Part shown: positions 1 through 4,908 of the stretch, one piece after another
How positions within the stretch are numbered: position 1 is the first letter of the stretch
How the letters are laid out: every line of letters begins with the position of its first letter
DNA from: an uncultured Campylobacter sp.
Lineage (GTDB): Bacteria > Campylobacterota > Campylobacteria > Campylobacterales > Campylobacteraceae
Length of the DNA stretch: 9,453 bases
Assembly (NCBI RefSeq): GCF_905371695.1
Contig: NZ_CAJPMA010000068.1
Coordinates: 1-9,453 of the forward strand
Reading direction: 5' to 3'
Translations under genes and position numbers: made by a program
The notes under the pieces: model-generated
What the model was told of the DNA's origin: nothing
The model's input: only the letters and a program-made list of their open reading frames with translations
Database searches by the model: none

Positions 1-2
1 CG

Positions 3-278
3 ATAAAATACGCTCAAAACGCTCGAAAAGGCGAATTTAAGATAAAAAAATTAAGCGAAGATAGCTCGTACCGCGAGGAGATTTATTACCCCGTGCCTAA
101 TAGCGAATTTAGCGCCTACGAGGTTACGATAGACGTATCTAAAATTACTAAATGCGGGTTAATTAGCGTATCGTTCGCTAGAAATTTTAAAACCCTTAAA
201 GAGCTACAAAATGCGCTAAAAAGCGAAAAATTTAACGAAAAATTTTTAGCGAACGTTCCTGAAATACCGTGCAAGTAA
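3..278 (+). CDS. 3' end of an unidentified protein (partial)
   Basis: An open frame runs in from the left edge and stops at TAA 276-278, giving about 91 residues of a C-terminus. I do not recognise the family. The visible part is rich in Lys, Asn, Ser and Glu and has no membrane segment. It contains a beta-like stretch (YEVTIDVSK, then GLISVSFARNF) followed by a Lys/Asn-rich helix-like tail ending in IPCK. A GTG at 93 could be mistaken for a start, but the same frame is open upstream without a stop to position 3, so the gene most likely begins outside the window. panD follows after 32 bp on the same strand, so the two could be co-transcribed. Function unknown. Confidence 0.7.
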   Translation: MKYAQNARKGEFKIKKLSEDSSYREEIYYPVPNSEFSAYEVTIDVSKITKCGLISVSFARNFKTLKELQNALKSEKFNEKFLANVPEIPCK

Positions 279-310
279 AAGCGCGTAAATTTTAAAAAAG
301 AGGTGAAATT

Positions 311-655
311 TTGAGAATAGAAATGCTGGCAAGCAAAATCCACCGCGCGACCGTGACGGACGCGAATTTAAACTACGTGGGCTCTATCACGCTGGGCGAC
401 GAGCTGATAAAAGCCGCGAATTTAGTCGAGTTTCAAAAAGTAGAAATTTTAAACGTCAATAACGGCGAGCGCTTTGCAACCTACGTGATCGCGGGCGGCA
501 AAAAGGGCGAGGTATGCCTAAACGGCGCGGCGGCGCGCAAAGTCTGCGTCGGCGACGTCGTAATCATCGTAGCGTACGCGAGCGTGAAAGCGAAAAAGGC
601 GAGGGAATTTAAGCCTAAAATCGTGCACGTAAACGAGAAAAACGAAATTATTTAG
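311..655 (+). CDS. panD: Aspartate 1-decarboxylase proenzyme (PanD)
   Basis: This 114-aa protein is the pyruvoyl-dependent enzyme that converts L-aspartate to beta-alanine for pantothenate and coenzyme A synthesis in the cytoplasm. The proenzyme cleaves itself between Gly24 and Ser25, and Ser25 becomes the pyruvoyl group; the motif YVGSIT places these residues exactly there. Lys9, Arg54, Thr57 and Tyr58 (NNGERFATY) fall at the same numbers as in E. coli PanD, and the C-terminal part has the usual GDVVIIVAYA strand. I chose the TTG at 311 because AGAGGTG (299-305) lies 5 nt upstream and because it sets the cleavage Ser at residue 25. The ATG at 323 would put the Ser at 21 and has a poorer ribosome site. 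The length is a little shorter than the 126 aa of E. coli, the difference being in the C-terminal tail. Confidence 0.97.
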   Translation: MRIEMLASKIHRATVTDANLNYVGSITLGDELIKAANLVEFQKVEILNVNNGERFATYVIAGGKKGEVCLNGAAARKVCVGDVVIIVAYASVKAKKAREFKPKIVHVNEKNEII

Positions 656-801
656 CGTATTTTCTTTTAGGCGCTTTTTATAAAAACTTCTGCGATGCGG
701 TCTATTTGCCAGCCTTGACGAGTTTGGAAATTTCGGAGCGGAGCGGAGCGGCGGTCTCGTCCGCCTGCGGCCGGGAGCGCGGCTAAGAGGAGCACACCCG
801 C

Positions 802-824
802 CTATCTTTTTACGGTCGAGATAG
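802..824. repeat. Inverted repeat CTATCT/AGATAG upstream of ybaB -10
   Basis: CTATCT (802-807) and AGATAG (819-824) form a perfect 6-bp inverted repeat with an 11-nt spacer. It lies about 20 bp upstream of the proposed -10 box of ybaB, where a -35 region or a regulator site would sit. It could be a protein-binding site or coincidence; no known operator is recognised. Confidence 0.3.
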
Positions 825-834
825 AAATTTAGCT

Positions 835-860
835 TAAATTCGGTAAAATGCGCCGAATTT
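835..860 (+). promoter_or_regulatory. Putative ybaB promoter with -10 inside a perfect inverted repeat
   Basis: TAAAAT at 844-849 is a good Campylobacter-type -10 box. It is flanked by AAATTCGG (836-843) and CCGAATTT (853-860), a perfect 8-bp inverted repeat with a 9-nt centre. A start site near 856 would leave most of the repeat outside the RNA, so it would act on DNA, for example as an operator covering the -10, rather than as an RNA hairpin. The ribosome binding site AGGGGG (861-866) follows at once, implying a very short leader. No clear -35 is seen, which is normal for this group. Confidence 0.5.
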
Positions 861-871
861 AGGGGGTGAAA

Positions 872-1180
872 ATGTTTGAAAATTTCGATTTTTCCAAAAT
901 GGGCGATATGTTGGCTCAGGCGCAAAAGGCCGCCAAAGAGCTAGAAGCGCAAAGCGCGGCAAAAGAATTCGGCGCTAAAAGCGGCGGCGGGCTGGTAAGC
1001 GCGAAAGTAAACGGCAAGGGCGAAGTGCTAGACGTCACGATAGACGATAGCCTAATGAGTGACAAGGAAAGCTTGCAAATCTTGTTAATCAGCGCGATAA
1101 ACGATGCGTTAAAGGCTGCGGAGGACGATAAGAAAGCGACGGCGGGCAGGATGCTGGGCGGGCTAAATTTCGGCTCTTGA
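872..1180 (+). CDS. ybaB: YbaB/EbfC family nucleoid-associated protein
   Basis: This 102-aa protein belongs to the YbaB/EbfC family of small dimeric DNA-binding proteins found over the nucleoid. The N-terminal helix (MFENFDFSKMGDMLAQAQKA) is followed by a charged helix, the strand region GGGLVSAKVNGKGEVLDVTI, the conserved acidic stretch DDSLMSDKESLQILLISAIN, a C-terminal helix and a Met-Leu-Gly-Gly tail, all in the family order and usual length. I chose ATG 872 because AGGGGG (861-866) is 5 nt upstream and homologues start with MFE. A GTG at 866 would add two residues but overlaps the ribosome site. In C. jejuni the equivalent gene (Cj1642, from memory) also precedes the PDZ gene and ispA. 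In many bacteria ybaB follows dnaX and precedes recR; that linkage is not seen here. Confidence 0.93.
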   Translation: MFENFDFSKMGDMLAQAQKAAKELEAQSAAKEFGAKSGGGLVSAKVNGKGEVLDVTIDDSLMSDKESLQILLISAINDALKAAEDDKKATAGRMLGGLNFGS

Positions 1181-1204
1181 TTCGCGCGCCTTTTCGCAAG
1201 AGCC
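1172..1204 (+). terminator. Hairpin spanning the ybaB stop codon, possible terminator
   Basis: GGCTCTTG (1172-1179) pairs perfectly with CAAGAGCC (1197-1204), an 8-bp GC-rich stem with a 17-nt loop. The left arm contains the last codons of ybaB and most of its TGA stop. The stem is followed by TTAAAATTT rather than a clean T-run, so it may be a weak intrinsic terminator or a 3'-end stabilising hairpin. It separates ybaB from the next promoter. Confidence 0.5.
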
Positions 1205-1256
1205 TTAAAATTTACAAAATCGTCTCGCGCTATGCTTTGCCTGCCTTTTTACGTTC

Positions 1257-1271
1257 TAAATTCGGTAAAAT
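1257..1271 (+). promoter_or_regulatory. Putative promoter of the PDZ-protein gene
   Basis: The 15-mer TAAATTCGGTAAAAT is identical to that at 835-849 before ybaB and ends in the same -10-like TAAAAT (1266-1271). Transcription from here would start near 1278 and give a leader of about 124 nt before the ATG at 1402. An alternative -10 is TATAAA (1357-1362), inside TTTTTATAAAAAC at 1353-1365, which would give a leader of about 30 nt. I cannot choose between them from sequence. Confidence 0.4.
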
Positions 1272-1294
1272 TTCGGATAAGATTTAAGCCGTTA

Positions 1295-1379
1295 GCCCCG
1301 CGAGGTCTAAGCGCGAGCCGAGCAAATCCGCCGAGTCGCGGACGTAAAGGAATTTTTATAAAAACGCTCGCAACGGGGC
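1295..1379 (+). promoter_or_regulatory. Structured leader upstream of the PDZ-protein gene
   Basis: GCCCCGCGAG (1295-1304) can pair with CTCGC (1367-1371) plus GGGGC (1375-1379), ten base pairs with a 3-nt bulge AAC. Inside it, CGCGA (1312-1316) can pair with TCGCG (1336-1340). The nested structure ends 22 nt before the ATG at 1402, just ahead of the ribosome site AAAGGA (1391-1396). If transcription begins near 1278, this is a folded 5' UTR. I recognise no known riboswitch class; chance pairing in GC-rich spacer DNA is possible. Confidence 0.35.
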
Positions 1380-1401
1380 GCACGATAAACAAAGGATAAA
1401 A

Positions 1402-2511
1402 ATGAAAAAACTGCTTCTTTCCCTATTTTTCGTATTCGCGGCGCTTACGGCGTATGCGCAGCCGCGCCCGACGCAAGACGATTTTCACGCCTGCTACGAG
1501 AAAAATAAAGGCTCCATAGTCTCCGTAAATAAGCATTTCGGCGTAGCGATTACCAAAGATCTAATCGCCGTGCCTAAAAATGGCGACGCGCCGATCGTAA
1601 AATACGTCAAATTCGATCCGTTTTTACAGCTTTATCTCGTGCGTTCCGACGCTCCGCTAGCCGCGCCAGTAATGGCGGACGGCGCGGACGACGAGCGCGT
1701 GAGCAAAAGTACGTGGGTTGCGGTTTTAAGCGACGATAACGCCAGCAAAATGGGACACGTCAAGGCGCTGGGCGAAAATTTGGGCGATTTTGATACGTTA
1801 AGCTTCGAGTATAACGCTACGGGCGAGCTAAACACGCCTTGCTGCAAGCTGCTTGGTATCGCCGTAGGCGGAGATAAGTTCGTTCCGAGCCGATATTTGA
1901 AGCATTTTGCGGCGTACGAGGACGTTTATTACGGCGATATAGGCGTAAAATTTACGCAAAAAGAGGGCAAATTTTACGTTAGCGAGGTCGATCCGCTGGG
2001 GCGGGGTAAAATGCTGATTAAAGGCGACGAGCTTATCGGTATCGCCGGCGCGCTGCCTACGTCTCTTCGTCAGATTAACGAGGCGATTTTATTCGCGCCC
2101 AAGGGCTCTAAAATCGAGCTAATCGTGCAGCGAGACGGTACTCAAACGATCTTTAACGTCCCGGTTTCGGGCGATTTAAAATTTACGCAAAGCGCGGACG
2201 CGCTAGTGCCTAATTCTTCGTCGCAGCCTAACCTAAACGCGATGCCTAGCGCCGTCGCTAGCGATATGGACGAGCAAATTTTAAGAGATTACGGCATCGC
2301 GGTGGATAATAAACTAATCGTAACCAAAGTAGAGCCCGGCTCGCGGGCGGAAAAATTCGGTATAAAATTTAACGACCGCATAGTAGAAGTCGAGCGCGAG
2401 CGGGTAAAGACGCGCTCCGAGCTTTTAAATAAAATCGCCGATAAGCAAAACTTTACGCTCGTATTTTCGCGCAAAGATTTCCAGTTTTTCGTAAAAGTTT
2501 CTCCTAAATGA
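1402..2511 (+). CDS. Exported PDZ-domain protein with degenerate protease-like N-domain
   Basis: This 369-aa protein begins with a clear Sec signal peptide (two Lys, then a Leu/Phe-rich core, AYA before Gln20), so it should be periplasmic. Residues about 176-256 look like a first PDZ region (GDIGVKFTQKEG, then KGDELIGIAG) and residues about 294-367 like a second (DYGIAV, VEPGSRAEKFGIKFNDRIVEV), joined by a Ser/Asn/Pro-rich linker. Residues 30-170 resemble a trypsin-like HtrA fold in outline, but the GNSGG active-site loop is absent: the equivalent place reads GELNTPCCKLLGIAVGG. It is therefore probably not an active HtrA protease but a binding or adaptor protein; this fold reading is inference. 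It corresponds by position to C. jejuni Cj1643, a periplasmic PDZ protein (from memory). Three cysteines remain after signal-peptide removal (31, 147, 148), the last two adjacent. Start ATG 1402 has AAAGGA 5 nt upstream. ispA follows after 75 bp. Confidence 0.85.
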   Translation: MKKLLLSLFFVFAALTAYAQPRPTQDDFHACYEKNKGSIVSVNKHFGVAITKDLIAVPKNGDAPIVKYVKFDPFLQLYLVRSDAPLAAPVMADGADDERVSKSTWVAVLSDDNASKMGHVKALGENLGDFDTLSFEYNATGELNTPCCKLLGIAVGGDKFVPSRYLKHFAAYEDVYYGDIGVKFTQKEGKFYVSEVDPLGRGKMLIKGDELIGIAGALPTSLRQINEAILFAPKGSKIELIVQRDGTQTIFNVPVSGDLKFTQSADALVPNSSSQPNLNAMPSAVASDMDEQILRDYGIAVDNKLIVTKVEPGSRAEKFGIKFNDRIVEVERERVKTRSELLNKIADKQNFTLVFSRKDFQFFVKVSPK

Positions 2512-2586
2512 GAGCGGCGAAATTTTGCGCGCGCATCGGCTTTGCCCCGCGCGGCCGGCGAAATGCCCTAAATTTTAGGAGCGAAA

Positions 2587-3489
2587 ATGGCTAGAAATTT
2601 GCTCGAAGATTTCAAAGCGTATTTACGCAAAAATTTACCCGCGGCGCCTAGCTTTCACCCTTATTACGAGCGGGCGCTAGCGCAGATGCTGCTTGCGGGC
2701 GGCAAACACTTCCGCGCTCAGTTGCTTTTAGGCGCGGTGAACGCTTTAAAACCGGGTCTCGTAAACGCCGCTATGCGAGTAGCTTTGGGCGTTGAGGTGT
2801 TGCATGCTTATTCGCTCATTCACGACGATTTGCCCGCGATGGATAACTCGGATCTGCGCAGGGGCGAGCCTACGCTACACGTAGCTTACGACGAGGTTAC
2901 GGCGATTTTGGTCGGCGACGCGCTAAACACGCAGGCGTTTTTAGAAATTTCGCGCGCCGAACTGCCTGCGGATACGCGCGTAAAATGCGTGGAAATTTTA
3001 GCTCAAAATGCGGGCGCTAGCGGTATGGTGCTGGGCCAAGCGCTTGATTGCTTTTTTGAGGCGAGCCAAAAGGCGCGCGCCTTGCGAGCGAGATTCGCCG
3101 TTTCGGAGCGGGCGCTAAATTTAGAGGAATTAACCTTTTTGCACCTGCATAAAACAGGTAAGCTAATAGCCGCAAGCTTGCAAATGGGCTCGGTAATCGC
3201 GGGATTAAGCGACGAAAAATGCGAGCGAATTTATAAAATCGGGCTTGATTTGGGGCTTGCCTTTCAGATAGAAGACGACGTGATCGACGCGACGGGCGAC
3301 GAGAGCGCGGCGGGAAAGCCGACGCATAACGATGCCGCAAAAAATTCGTTTACGAATTTGCTAGGCGTCGAAGGCGCCGTAAACGCGAAAAACGAGCTAA
3401 TTTACAAAATAAACAAAGACGCGCGCGAATGCGAGCCGCGCCTTGGGGCTATGATTTGCGCCCTAACGGACAGATATCTAAAAAACTAA
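2587..3489 (+). CDS. ispA: Polyprenyl synthetase family protein, (2E,6E)-farnesyl diphosphate synthase type
   Basis: This 300-aa cytoplasmic enzyme condenses isopentenyl diphosphate with allylic diphosphates to make short-chain prenyl diphosphates (farnesyl, possibly geranylgeranyl), precursors of undecaprenyl phosphate and quinone tails. Visible motifs are GGKHFR (38-43), the first Asp-rich motif DDLPAMD (80-86, the bacterial DDxxxxD form), GQALD (150-154), HKTGKLI (188-194) and the second Asp-rich motif FQIEDDVID (226-234). The stretch between GQALD and the Leu-Glu-Glu-Leu before HKTG, residues about 158-177, is an Ala/Arg-rich insertion relative to the E. coli enzyme. Start ATG 2587 has TAGGAG (2576-2581) 5 nt upstream, within the short inverted repeat CCTAAA-T-TTTAGG (2567-2579). 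The next gene begins 15 bp after the stop, so they probably share a transcript. Product chain length cannot be set from sequence alone. Confidence 0.94.
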   Translation: MARNLLEDFKAYLRKNLPAAPSFHPYYERALAQMLLAGGKHFRAQLLLGAVNALKPGLVNAAMRVALGVEVLHAYSLIHDDLPAMDNSDLRRGEPTLHVAYDEVTAILVGDALNTQAFLEISRAELPADTRVKCVEILAQNAGASGMVLGQALDCFFEASQKARALRARFAVSERALNLEELTFLHLHKTGKLIAASLQMGSVIAGLSDEKCERIYKIGLDLGLAFQIEDDVIDATGDESAAGKPTHNDAAKNSFTNLLGVEGAVNAKNELIYKINKDARECEPRLGAMICALTDRYLKN

Positions 3490-3504
3490 AATTTAGTAGA
3501 AAAT

Positions 3505-4359
3505 ATGCGAAATTTAGAGCAAATTTTAGCGTCGCTAGACGAGAGCGCGCAAAAGGTTTTGGTTTTAGGAGGCGCAAAGCACCCCGTTTGGGACGATGCG
3601 AACGAGGTTTTCGCGCTAGCTACGAGGCAAATTTTAGATAAAAGCCTAGGGCGACAAGAAGGCGCGGATTACGGCGGGACGGTTAAATTTTATGGTGCCG
3701 TGCCGATTGCATTTATCGGCGTACATACGCGCATCGTGCGAAGAAGCATAGGATTTTTACTCACGCAGCGGCATCTTTTGGTTAAATTTGACGCCTCTGC
3801 TGTAAACGCTGACGAAGTAGCCGCGGCGTTTAGGCTCGGCGAGCATTCGCCTGACGAGCTGGAAAATCTCGCGTGGCAAGAGCTAGAAAAATGCAAATTT
3901 GAAATCGAGGACGAGATGAAAGCGGCGATGAAAACTGCGCTAAAAGCGATCTTGCAGGCGGTTTTTGAGGAGGGCGTTAGGGCCGAGGAGCGCACGATTG
4001 CGGATAAAATTTTGGAGCTTGAGCTGGGCGAAGCGCTAAAAACGCCGCTTGACGAGACGAAGCTGCTATCAAAATCGCTTAGCGTCTTTAAGCCCGTCTC
4101 GCCGATACTTCACAGCCTTGACCGCTCGCTTTTTGGTAAGCCTTACGGCGTGATACTAGACGAGCGCGGACTTATTAGCCGTGAGCTGATGGAAGAGCCA
4201 GTTTTTAGCTCGTGGGACGAGATCGCAGACGCACAAATCGAAGTAAAAGAGGATGCCGTAATAATCGGCGAAAAAGAGCATAAGATACCGTTTGAGCTAA
4301 AAGATAAAAAGGAAAATTTCGCCGAGTTTTTAAAATTTACGGCGCAAGCTAGGGCGTAA
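3505..4359 (+). CDS. Conserved hypothetical protein, PH-like C-terminus
   Basis: I do not recognise this 284-aa protein as a named family. It has no signal peptide or membrane segment and looks cytoplasmic. Residues about 60-100 form a beta-rich region (GGTVKFYGAVPIAFIGVHTR, then SIGFLLTQRHLLVKFDA). Residues 112-195 are highly charged and helical, possibly coiled coil. Residues 205-280 (YGVILDERGLISRELMEEP, then SSWDEIADAQIEVKED, IIGEKEHKIPFEL and a final Phe/Leu helix) resemble bacterial PH-like domains, in which a strand reading 'D-x-G-I' precedes a W/Y-D-E-I turn and a C-terminal helix. The FLLTQRHLLVK segment may be a second such unit. Both points are inference. It starts 15 bp after ispA, with no strong ribosome site, so it may be translationally coupled. 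Its last 17 codons recur in part before tkt (6157-6207), marking this gene as the border of an insertion. Confidence 0.8.
   Translation: MRNLEQILASLDESAQKVLVLGGAKHPVWDDANEVFALATRQILDKSLGRQEGADYGGTVKFYGAVPIAFIGVHTRIVRRSIGFLLTQRHLLVKFDASAVNADEVAAAFRLGEHSPDELENLAWQELEKCKFEIEDEMKAAMKTALKAILQAVFEEGVRAEERTIADKILELELGEALKTPLDETKLLSKSLSVFKPVSPILHSLDRSLFGKPYGVILDERGLISRELMEEPVFSSWDEIADAQIEVKEDAVIIGEKEHKIPFELKDKKENFAEFLKFTAQARA
4307..4344 (+). repeat. 38-bp direct repeat, left copy (inside the 3' end of the 3505-4359 gene)
   Basis: This 38-bp segment is identical to 6155-6192, 1848 bp downstream. It encodes KENFAEFLKFTA near the C-terminus of the unknown protein and is read in the same frame at both places. 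After the match this copy continues with codons for QARA and a stop. Homology continues weakly on both sides, ending in a stop codon at the same distance in both copies. Confidence 0.95.
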
Positions 4360-4406
4360 ATTTAGCGCGCTTTTGATCGGATTTGCGCGTAAATTTAAGG
4401 AAAAAT

Positions 4407-4691
4407 ATGAAAAATTTGCTGCTAGGCGCGGTCGCTGTCTGGGCGTTTTGCGGTTGCGCAGGGCTAAAGCCTAGCGCAGACAAGGACGTCGCTTTGATCG
4501 ACGTGCCCGAGGAAAACTGGACGAGATACGAGGATACGGACGGCGCGCCAAAAGAGGTCGCGTTTTTCACGGCGTCTTTTTCCGAGCGGTTTCGCGCGTC
4601 TTTTAAAAACGGCGAAAAGATCGGCTTTACGCTAATCAAGCAAGCCCAAACGCTAAAAAACATCGTCTGCGCTGGCTTTGGCGGAAAATAA
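4407..4691 (+). CDS. Small putative lipoprotein, unknown function
   Basis: This 94-aa protein has a short signal-like N-terminus (MKNLLLGAVAVWAFCGC) followed by Ala-Gly. Cys17 could be the lipidated residue, but the lipobox FCGC is atypical at positions -3 and -2, so lipidation is likely rather than certain. The mature part is charged, with aromatic-rich segments (VPEENWTRYEDTDGAPKEVA, FFTASFSERFRASF) and a second Cys near the C-terminal GFGGK. I do not recognise the family. ATG 4407 is preferred because AAGGA (4397-4401) is 5 nt upstream; a TTG at 4383 in the same frame would put charged residues ahead of the signal. Codon choice matches the housekeeping neighbours, unlike the lyase gene downstream. 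It lies between the two copies of the 38-bp repeat. Confidence 0.7.
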   Translation: MKNLLLGAVAVWAFCGCAGLKPSADKDVALIDVPEENWTRYEDTDGAPKEVAFFTASFSERFRASFKNGEKIGFTLIKQAQTLKNIVCAGFGGK

Positions 4692-4727
4692 ATTCGGGTT
4701 TTGTCGGCTAAAAACTGGCGCGTCTTT

Positions 4728-4754
4728 GCGTAAGCGAAGCGGTTTGCGCGTTTT
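4728..4754 (+). terminator. Weak terminator-like hairpin after the lipoprotein gene
   Basis: GCGTAA (4728-4733) can pair with TTGCGC (4744-4749), including one G-T pair, with a 10-nt loop and the T-run GTTTT following. The stem is short, so this is a weak candidate for separating the lipoprotein gene from the lyase promoter. Confidence 0.25.
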
Positions 4755-4782
4755 GCAAGGTACTCGCCGCTAAATTTTGCTT

Positions 4783-4811
4783 TTACTAAAAATTTATAAA
4801 AGCCTTATACT
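4783..4811 (+). promoter_or_regulatory. Putative promoter of the pectate lyase gene
   Basis: TATACT (4806-4811) is a good -10 box, with the poor -35 candidate TTACTA 17 bp upstream (4783-4788). The stretch 4770-4880 is distinctly more AT-rich than the coding DNA around it and contains a second AT cluster, TTAATATATA (4822-4831). Transcription from the first box would give a leader of about 75 nt before ATG 4895. The lyase thus appears to have its own promoter rather than depending on the ispA operon. Confidence 0.5.
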
Positions 4812-4882
4812 AGATTTAACAAGTTAATATATAGTTCGGCAGCGATTTTCTAACAGAAGATCAAAAATAAAAAGCCAAATTT

Positions 4883-4904
4883 GAGAGGCTAAAGATGTTA
4901 AAAA
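4883..4904 (+). promoter_or_regulatory. Ribosome site, ATG and A5 tract out of frame with the lyase
   Basis: GAGAGG (4883-4888) sits 6 nt before ATG 4895, ideal spacing. From this ATG the frame runs MLKRYCFSPLVRYLHLVL and then stops at TAG, because the A tract at 4900-4904 has five A residues. With six A residues the start would read MLKKILFLAVGALFAFGALA, a standard signal peptide fused in frame to the lyase. The signal decides the start of the gene, and shows that the native start is displaced by one nucleotide. Confidence 0.75.
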
Positions 4905-4908
4905 GATA

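Larger units (their letters stand above)
656..871. other. panD-ybaB intergenic region
   Basis: About 215 bp without a credible gene; the long minus-strand frame crossing it has no recognisable protein and is a shadow. It holds a threefold CGGAG tandem repeat (734-748, followed by CGGCGG), a small palindromic element TTTTTATAAAAAC (676-688) that recurs at 1353-1365, and the ybaB promoter region described separately. Just past the panD stop, AGCG (655-658) could pair with CGCT (673-676) ahead of a T-run. The stem is too short to call a terminator. Confidence 0.5.

Noticed and set aside
734..754. CGGAG tandem repeat as a satellite or CRISPR-like element
   Set aside because: Only three 5-bp units plus two CGG triplets; too short, with no spacers. 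Probably a simple-sequence stretch.
518..925. 135-aa minus-strand frame across the panD-ybaB spacer
   Set aside because: It overlaps both flanking genes on the opposite strand, has an Arg/Pro/His-rich composition typical of antisense to GC-rich coding DNA, and shows no recognisable domain.
2521..2560. GC-rich stretch after the PDZ gene as a terminator
   Set aside because: Several short self-complementary CG runs, but no stable unique stem followed by a T-run.
3017..3340. Arg/Ser-rich minus-strand frame opposite ispA
   Set aside because: Antisense to the conserved second Asp-rich motif region of the prenyl synthase; composition is that of a shadow frame.
4383..4406. TTG start extending the lipoprotein upstream
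   Set aside because: It would place charged residues ahead of the signal sequence, and AAGGA is correctly spaced for ATG 4407 instead.
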